Assembly: GCA_015680685.1 (NCBI GenBank)
Contig: MNCI01003377.1
Coordinates: 631,425-695,424, forward strand
Length of the DNA stretch: 64,000 bases
Reading direction: 5' to 3'
DNA from: Gnetum montanum
Taxonomy: Eukaryota; Streptophyta; Gnetopsida; Gnetales; Gnetaceae
Part shown: positions 57,601-64,000 of the stretch, in pieces
How positions within the stretch are numbered: position 1 is the first letter of the stretch
Layout: the number at the start of each line of letters is the position of its first letter
The notes under the pieces: generated by a model
What the model was told of the DNA's origin: nothing
The model's input: the letters and a program-made list of their open reading frames with translations, nothing else
Databases searched by the model: none
Position numbers and translations under genes: made by a program

Positions 57601-58095
57601 GCCAAAGGCTATGAGGGAGTATTGAGCTTTGAGAAATAGCTTCTAGGTGGCCAACTCAAGTCATTTTTGGCTTCCCCCCATCTATCCACATTGGGGATAG
57701 GATACTTAACATGGATGAGGCCTGCCTTAGTGTGAAAGCACCAAATCCCAATGTTTTGATGACTTTCACTTTGGTTTGTTGAGGTTTTGAGGCTATCGGG
57801 GGTTCTTAGAGCAATTCTAGATCATGTGGGCCCACTTTAGGGGGTCAAACCTAGGCTAGATGGGCATTGGAGGTAAGAATGGATGTTACCCCCCTTGTTC
57901 CATTTTGGGCAGTGTTGACCTAGCAAGGAAACCTAGTTGTCTAGTTTTGGTAAGGCCTAATCCCCTATTGGGGGCCTAAGGTTGGAAAAGGTAGGTTTTA
58001 GTTGCTAAAAATGGCTAAAATATTATGTTTTAGTGGCTTTAGGTAGTGGATTCTACACTGGGCATGGGATCCCCAACATGGTTGCATTGTATTCA
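54660..58095. repeat. E2 array: ~18 units of ~188 bp with TTCCA/TGGAA dyads
   Basis: Dyads of the type TTCCACACTAGCCAGCATGGAAG recur near 54850, 55040, 55240, 55415, 55605, 55795, 55985, 56168, 56350, 56540, 56740, 56935, 57130, 57320, 57500, 57685, 57890 and 58055. Each is followed by a half-word such as CTTAGCATGGAGG. Between them diverged text of the kind GATCATTTTGAGG..GGTTCTAG recurs. The array is orthologous in position and period to 25090-28600 and ends about 450 bp before gene B exon 1. Confidence 0.88.
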
Positions 58096-58539
58096 AGGTT
58101 GAAATATTATTCTAAGTGTCAAAAATGGCCAAAACTTAGCGTTGATGCAGTTTTTAGGACAAAAGTGACGATGTATGGTGGGTCCTACCACCAAAAATTT
58201 TAAAATTTTAAATTCTCAACCTAACTCCAACTAATCTTAGAATGGAAGAGAATTTTCCCCCTTTGTACTTCATTTCACTTCAAGTTATGATGTACTAAAT
58301 GAGCAATTGGGGTTTAGAGGTGGGCATTTTAGGTTTTGATGTGGCTTTTGTTATGAAATTTCACAAGTTTCAACCACAATTTTCATTCTACATAAAACAT
58401 GCTTTGGTGAAGAGTTTTAGAGGATATTTTTATAATAGAGAGCATACATCTTTAGCATGGAAACCTCCAATCTTCCCTGCAACTAGTGTTGAACCTCTAT
58501 TCTTCTTAGTTTCCAACCATTCCTAGAATTGAGCCTACC

Positions 58540-61500
58540 ATGGTACACAAGCAGTGTGGGGCAAAGAGTTAGAATCCAAGGATTCATAAGGTGATGAGTA
58601 GGAAAGGGATCTATCAAGGCTACCTAGAACCATTTCAATCTAGGCTTCATCCATGGCTGCTCCAAGGTAGTCAATCCTAGCCTTTTTTTTTTTTTTTGCT
58701 TAGTTTCTAGCTTTTTGTTTCTTGTTTTTCTTGCCATCTGTGGGGTTATTTTCTTAGATCTATAGTGATAAAGGGGGTAAAATAAAATTCTAAAGAAATC
58801 CACCATCTTATTTTTCCCATTTCTATGTGGATCTATGATCATTTTATTATTTTGGCCTTGGTAGATTTGATTTTTTTTTTTTAAAAAAAAAAAACAATTA
58901 GGCTTGTTATTTTCATGCATTTTCCCAAAATTTGGAGGTAGGGTTCTTTTTTTTAGATCTAGGATGAAACATTCATCAAAATTAAATTTCAACAAAATCA
59001 CACCCCCTTATTTTGTTTTTTTTTTAAAAAATTGGTATGGGTTATTTTGGCTATTTTTCATGGCTATGTCAACTTAGGCTTTATGAACTTTTGGTGATTT
59101 TTGCATGAAGAAAGCAAGAAATATTGTGTATTTTTTATTATGAAAATTGCTAATATTTTTTATAATTTATGTTATTTTTTAGCCCTATGTTTAATCTTTC
59201 CAATGGCTATTTTCTCATTCAATTTGGCTTTGAGATGATTAGGTTATGATTGTTTTCCTAAGGTTATGCAGTTAGGTTTTTTATGTCATTTTTAGAATTC
59301 CATGTAGATTCATGAATGTTTCCTAAGTAACTGATAGGGGTTTTTGCTAGTTTTTGGTATGGTAGGGTGGTTTTTGGGTTCAGCTCTCTAATGGAGGTGG
59401 AATCACTTTGTTTGGATTAGAAAACCAGTTTTAATAAATTTTTCATTATACCTATATCAAAAAAAGGGGTTTATGCCATTTTCAAATTTTTGTCCAAATT
59501 ATTGAATTTGTTTTGAACAAACAAAAAGGTTTGTAAATCTTTATTAAGTATGGGTATGCAGGGCTTAATTCAAGCTTTCAAACAATGATGGAATCACTCT
59601 ATTTGGAGCTCAAACATTGTTTTGGTACATTTTCTCCCAACCCTACACAAAAGGGGGTTAATGGTGATGACTACAATTTTTGCTAGTTTTGGTTATATTT
59701 TATGGAAAATATGGTTGTGTATTTCTAATTATAATGGCTATGGCTAGAAGGTTTATAATTTCAGGATTCTTTTTGTGGTGAAATCACTAAAATTGAAGCC
59801 AAAATGAATTTTTGATTATGGTTGTGTTAATAAGGTTAAATTTTGGTTGTAACTTTTTACTCCTTTGGGGATGAATGTGATTGAAATGTGTAGAGATTTT
59901 TCTTGTCAGCTCACATGCCTTTAGGAATTGCTAAATATGTAGAAATTATGTTTTAAATATTTTTAAAGAAAAGTAAAGTATTTTACTATTTTTAATATGG
60001 TTTTTAGTATTTCTATTTTTTTTTTGAGTTTTAATGATTTTTTCTAAGTTTATGCATGGTCTAAACTAAAGCCTAATTCTGGTTATGAAGTTTTAGCTAT
60101 AATATTTTGGCTATGAAGAAAAAGGCTATGAAAGGTTGTAATAATTATTTCTATGGGATTTCTTGAGCAAACTTGAATAAACACCTTAGAGCCTTTTACA
60201 AGGCCTAACTTTATCCTTGACTAGGATGTTTTTCCAAACTTGTTAAGAAATTATAATTGGTCGTAATGTTTTTGCTTTACCATGCAGGATCTTCCTAAAG
60301 TTCATACTCATCATTTTGGAGTTAGTAGGAATCTTATGCTACATTGTCCACCCCATGACTAATACCCCACTCCTTGACATGCCTTTAAGAAATGTATTAT
60401 TGTGGCTCGAACTTAGGGCAACAAAATTTCTTGCTTACATCCAATAGAGTTTTAGTGTGATGTTGTAGTCACACTTGTCCACAAATGTGGCTGGGGCCAT
60501 AGTGGAGTCACCGCTACCTTGGGCATCTAGCCTAATTGCTAGATTTATTACTAATAATCCACCTCCTAAGATAGCAGGGGGAATAGTAGATGCGATTAGC
60601 CTACACTTCCTTACAGAGATCTGGACCATGCTAGAGTATAGTTAGTACAATGCTAACAATACTTTGATGGTGGCACATAAAGCCCACACACTGTTCCAAA
60701 ACCCACCTATCACCATGTACCATCTATGGGGGTAAGCATGGTTATTGTAGAGTTTTTATGTCTTTTTTTTGGCTTTATTGGCTAAACTATCTTTCCTAAC
60801 TTCATTGGTTTTATGAACTTATTACAGGTATCGAGTCAATGATCAAGTCTTAATCATTAATGATCAAACCTTGGTGGTGGCTCGGACCATCCTAGATGTA
60901 TTCATGAAGGACCCCTAGATTAGAACTATTGTGTATGAATAGTTAAAGGGAACTTTGATCGATACACTAGTAGATTCAACCTTGTCTACAAGAAGTGTGT
61001 GGATGAGAGGATGATACTTAATTGGTGGGTGGGCTTCAAGAGCTCCTTTGATCAAACCTTGGTAGTTGGTACCTTTGCTTAAACCACACTAAAGATGAAG
61101 AAGAAAGGTAAACATAAAATCTATAGCGTCTAATATTTTATTGTTATGAAAATTCTAAGTGTTCTATTAAACTTCTTATGTTGATGCTGAACATTGGTTG
61201 CCACCTTATGGGAACCACCACCTCTACTGATGTCACCTTGCCACTTGCAGGACATTATGAGGATACCCTCATCCTGAAGTTTGATGAGGTGATACTAGCA
61301 CAAGAGTGTCTAAAGGAACAAACACTTGGGGTACATTCATGCAAACATTCAACATGTAGGTTTACTTGATTTTTTTATGGCATCTATCCTTTTTATCCAC
61401 ACTATGGAGATGCTAAACATCATCGACTCCTTCAATAAGAAGGTTGATCATTTTAGCACCACCATTCGAGGTGTAAGGATCAGCATGGACATTGATGAGG

Positions 61501-63650
61501 TTCTCTTTTACAACTTTTTTGACATTCTTGCTAATGGGGCAAAGGTTGCCACCAGAATAGTGAAGGAATCAAGCCATCATGAGGAAGTTTTAAAGTGGCT
61601 TGGTGCCAACATGGTCCATTCTAGAGTTTACTTGGATAGCTTCCCAAACCTTAATGCAAAGGAATCATGTCCTTTATTTAGGTCTTATGTGTTTCCCAAA
61701 CTATTATCACAAAAGAAGATGACCTTCATCTTGTAGGAATGGACCTTTACAAAGGTCTTGATAGATGGCACTAGGTTCAGCTAGGTGGTTGCTTTGGCTG
61801 TTGGGCTTTAGGTTGAGATCCTCAAACTTTGCGAGGATACCTCTACCATAATCCACATGCATTTTAAACTTTTTTTTGATTACTTGTAGAGGTTTTTAGA
61901 GTTTTTGGTGGTGTGGAGGAATGGACAATGGGTTGCCAAGACCCAACTCAACTTTCTAGGCCTTGGATAAATCACATTTATCTAATGGTGTAGGCCCAAA
62001 ACTCACCAGAGGGGATGTATGATTTGTTGTTCATTACCACCAAGGATCTTGATGGTAGGTGGTGTGAATCCCCTGATAGCACAAATGACAAGGATCCTCT
62101 CACATTTCTAGTGAGCATCCTAGAGGTCAAATAATGATGTAGGGAGGCCGAAGGAGTAGCCAGGGAGAAACTCAAGAGGCCCATGAAGGAACCATTGCTA
62201 GCATCAGACCAACCCATCCTAAAGAAGCTTAAGTTTAACATTAAACCATTGCAGCAGGCAGTCACAAGTATGATTCATTTTAGTTTTGGCTATTTTATTT
62301 TATTTTGAGAGTTATGGTAATATTATGGTTTCATATGCTAATCAATTTTCTATGTGCTATGATTGCAAACAAGCCTCAAGTCCTAGCAGCCCAAGTTGCT
62401 ACAAAGCAAGAATAAAGGCATGAAGAAGAAGTGCTTCTACAATAACCTACGATAGACATAAATAATCTAGATGCTTTATTCGGTGAGGTAGTGTTGGGTA
62501 CATTTCCCATCGTAGTTCCAATAGAAGAAGAGGAGGAGCTTGGTATGCTCATGCCTTAATGCTTTTGTTATATCCTATTCATTAATTTTGGTTTTCATCC
62601 TAACCATTCAATAATTGTTATGGTTTTAGTAGTTCGTGAGCTACTAGTGTAGGCCCTTGTCCTTAAGTTTCACATGAAACCATGGGTAGAGTTCCTAGAT
62701 AAGGTGGCGTTCATGTGTAGGATTGCTAAGGACATCATCAACTAGTTGCATCAAATTGCACCTGAGATAGGTAAGGACTTTGTATTATATGCCTAAGTTT
62801 TTTGGCTATGTTATAGGCTATGTTTGTATTATGGTTTTATTTTTGGTTATGCAATGCCTTTTGTGAAGTGGGACCCTATACAAGACATGGATATTAACTC
62901 CTTGCTCAAACTCCCCTTTGATGTCACTAGTGTACCCTTGAAGTTATATGAGACTATTATTGATTTAGCAATGTTGTGTACTAAAAATTCATGGGAGTTG
63001 GAGAGGTCCAATGAATCCCTATGGGAATAGGTTATGGCCTTAAAGGAAAAGACTTCATGAAAAGAGGAGGTGATTAGAGATCTCCAAGATTGTAAGGCCT
63101 TTTTGAAAGCCCAAGTGGCTAACTCAAGAAAATTATGGACCAAAGAGATCACATGGGCCCACTATTGGCATACTATTCAAGACAAAGTATCACTCTTATA
63201 GGAGATGGTGGAACAATAGATGAAAATGAACCTCATCTCCTAGAAGATCAAGGATTGGAAAGATCACTATGCTTGGATACTAGAGTGGGTTAAGAAACAA
63301 AAGGTCCACAAGTAGTAGTACAAGGTAGATCATGGGGCCTACCTCAAATGGCTCAAGGAGTTAGTTGAATAGTGCAAGAGATAACTATTCATCTAGGGGA
63401 TCTAGGCAAAGAGTGCTTATTATCTTTTTGAGAGTACTCTCACAATGGAGCAATCCCCTACTCCTTATATTACCACTATTACAAGTGAGACCTCTATAGT
63501 TGCTATTACTTAGGAGCCTCCTACTTAGACTATAGTAGATAGGATTCACATTCTTTCTAGCATTGATCTTGGGAATGTTGATTGGGTCAACATGATGGAG
63601 GACTAGATTCTTCATCATTTGGAGGAAGACCTTCAACATTGATGAGATGC
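58540..63650 (+). pseudogene. Gene B copy E2: multi-exon antisense gene
   Basis: Function unknown. Exons inferred by comparison with copy A: 58540-58666 (ACCATGG start, MVHKQCGAKS; donor CAAG/GTAGTC), 60288-60731 (acceptor CATGCAG, donor GTAAGC), 60828-61106 (acceptor TTACAG, donor GTAAAC), 61251-62267 (acceptor TTGCAG, donor GTATGA), 62374-62542, 62630-62770 (donor GTAAGG) and 62855 to about 63645. The exon 7 acceptor reads CAA, not CAG. About 1000 codons in all. Exon 4 has a 136-codon open stretch (DFFMASILFIHTMEMLNIID, then FNKKVDHFSTTIRGVRISMD). Exon 7 has a Glu/Lys coiled coil and DWKDHYAWILEWVKKQK. Stops and a frameshift near 61320 disable it. It may be a captured host gene or an element-specific gene. 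Confidence 0.72.
58667..60287 (+). other. Intron 1 of gene B copy E2
   Basis: T-rich with poly-T/poly-A runs (58682-58698, 58868-58893). No gene. The 125-codon minus-strand frame at 58624-59001 crosses the homopolymers and is not credible. Confidence 0.6.
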
Positions 63651-63661
63651 GGTTTGCATCA

Positions 63662-63775
63662 GCCGCGATATTGCGTACGCGATATCGCAGCTGATGCGAT
63701 ATCGCATCCCCCGCGATATCACGTACGCGATATCGCATCCTTCCCTACGATATCGTGTACGCGATATCGCAGTCC
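63662..63775. repeat. Palindromic GCGATATCGC tandem units
   Basis: Three imperfect units of ~37-45 bp: CGCGATATTGCGTACGCGAT, CGCGATATCACGTACGCGAT and ACGATATCGTGTACGCGATA, each with an extra GCGATATCGC. The two small open frames through here (minus 63385-63738, plus 63582-63791) are read-throughs of the repeat. Confidence 0.88.
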
Positions 63776-63784
63776 ACCTTCATG

Positions 63785-63792
63785 TCTATAAA
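63785..63792 (+). promoter_or_regulatory. Candidate TATA box downstream of the palindromes
   Basis: TATAAATA in TGTCTATAAATAAGAGG, about 10-15 bp after the last palindrome and 40 bp before CAGTTTTAGTG. It is the arrangement of a plant core promoter. Confidence 0.5.
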
Positions 63793-64000
63793 TAAGAGGC
63801 GGCTCTCCCTTGTTTAAGGATCCCAGTTTTAGTGTAGCGAAGCTCTGGCAGTTTGATCCCTCCAGAGTTAGAATTTTTCCCGTGTCTGCCTGCAGTGTGG
63901 TGAATGTAATTGTACGATGTCTTTATTCGAGTGTGCCATACTTGGACACGCACATGACTGGCAATAAAGATCGAGATTACTTCATCATTGCATCATTCAC

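Larger units (their letters stand above)
37441..64000 (-). mobile_element. Element E2: second Tat/Ogre-like copy, extends past the window
   Basis: On the minus strand from right to left: antisense gene B (plus strand), the tandem array, RT linker exon, RT, RNase H, second RNase H, integrase, 3' UTR and 3' LTR. It is interrupted by D2 (47824-53855) and D1 (38429-44075). The gag and protease would lie beyond base 64000. Gene order and orientation around the pol/B boundary match element A. Confidence 0.82.
63645..64000 (+). mobile_element. Young LTR-like insertion with GCGATATCGC palindromes
   Basis: Gene B similarity stops near 63645. The new sequence is CpG-rich, unlike the rest of the window. 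At 63662-63775 it has three units of a near-palindrome built from GCGATATCGC and GTACGC. A TATA box (CTATAAATAAGAGGC, about 63784-63798) follows, and an AATAAAGATCG near 63965. This order suits the U3/R part of an LTR, or a promoter of a non-autonomous element. It runs off the window end, so its other terminus cannot be seen. Confidence 0.5.

Noticed and set aside
58624-59001. 125-codon minus-strand open frame with poly-Lys and poly-Phe
   Set aside because: It is produced by homopolymer T/A runs in intron 1 of gene B and has no domain pattern.
63385-63738. 117-codon minus-strand frame and the overlapping plus frame at 63582-63791
   Set aside because: Both are read-throughs of the palindromic GCGATATCGC repeat and exon 7 antisense; the repeated peptides simply mirror the DNA repeat.
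1-64000. tRNA or rRNA genes
   Set aside because: No cloverleaf with A and B boxes and no rRNA-like conserved blocks were noticed; only tRNA-complementary primer sites of the copia elements are present.

Overview
The window looks like nuclear DNA of a large-genome plant, possibly a gymnosperm or similar, though the sequence alone does not fix the species. It is AT-rich, poor in CpG and tRNA-free, and consists almost entirely of decayed LTR retrotransposons nested in one another. Most in-frame stops are TAG or TAA where relatives have Gln or Trp codons, as expected from deamination of methylated cytosine. I find no intact conventional host gene.

Layout. Bases 1-1055 are an unassigned flank. 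An old minus-strand Ty3/gypsy element (called E3 here) begins with a 3' LTR that was split by a second copy of the same family, element A (2206-34790, plus strand, 5-bp target duplication AGTAG at both ends). A runs 5' LTR, gag, protease, a giant intron-like interval, then RT, RNase H, a second RNase H, integrase, 3' UTR, polypurine tract and 3' LTR. This order, with two RNase H domains, fits the plant Tat/Ogre lineage. E3 resumes at 34796-37375. A third copy, E2 (minus strand), runs from 37440 to beyond the window end. It is interrupted by two copia-type elements: D1 (38429-44075, minus, TSD GTACA) and D2 (47824-53855, plus, TSD TCYCT). At 63645-64000 there is a CpG-rich, apparently young LTR-like insertion.

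The most unusual content lies between protease and RT of this gypsy family. There, in both A and E2, sits an antisense gene (called gene B) with about eight exons. It lies head-to-head with pol and is preceded by about 17 copies of a 190-200 bp tandem unit, each holding an imperfect dyad. Exon boundaries, the first ATG and the array are shared by the two copies, so B travels with the element and is not a chance insertion. In A, gene B is split by a copia fragment (D3, 10162-12430), by another gypsy pol (F, 17340-20620, minus) and by F's own 200-bp dyad array (20990-22250). The dyad arms differ among the three arrays but both arms change together, while the centre stays similar.

The parts probably worked as follows. 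The gypsy gag-pol would be expressed from the LTR, with the protease-RT interval spliced out as in Ogre elements. The antisense gene B would be expressed from the array side and be carried as cargo of the intron. D1 and D2 keep gag, PBS and PPT but have no pol, so they would have needed enzymes from a relative such as D3. All copies seen here are broken by stops and frameshifts.
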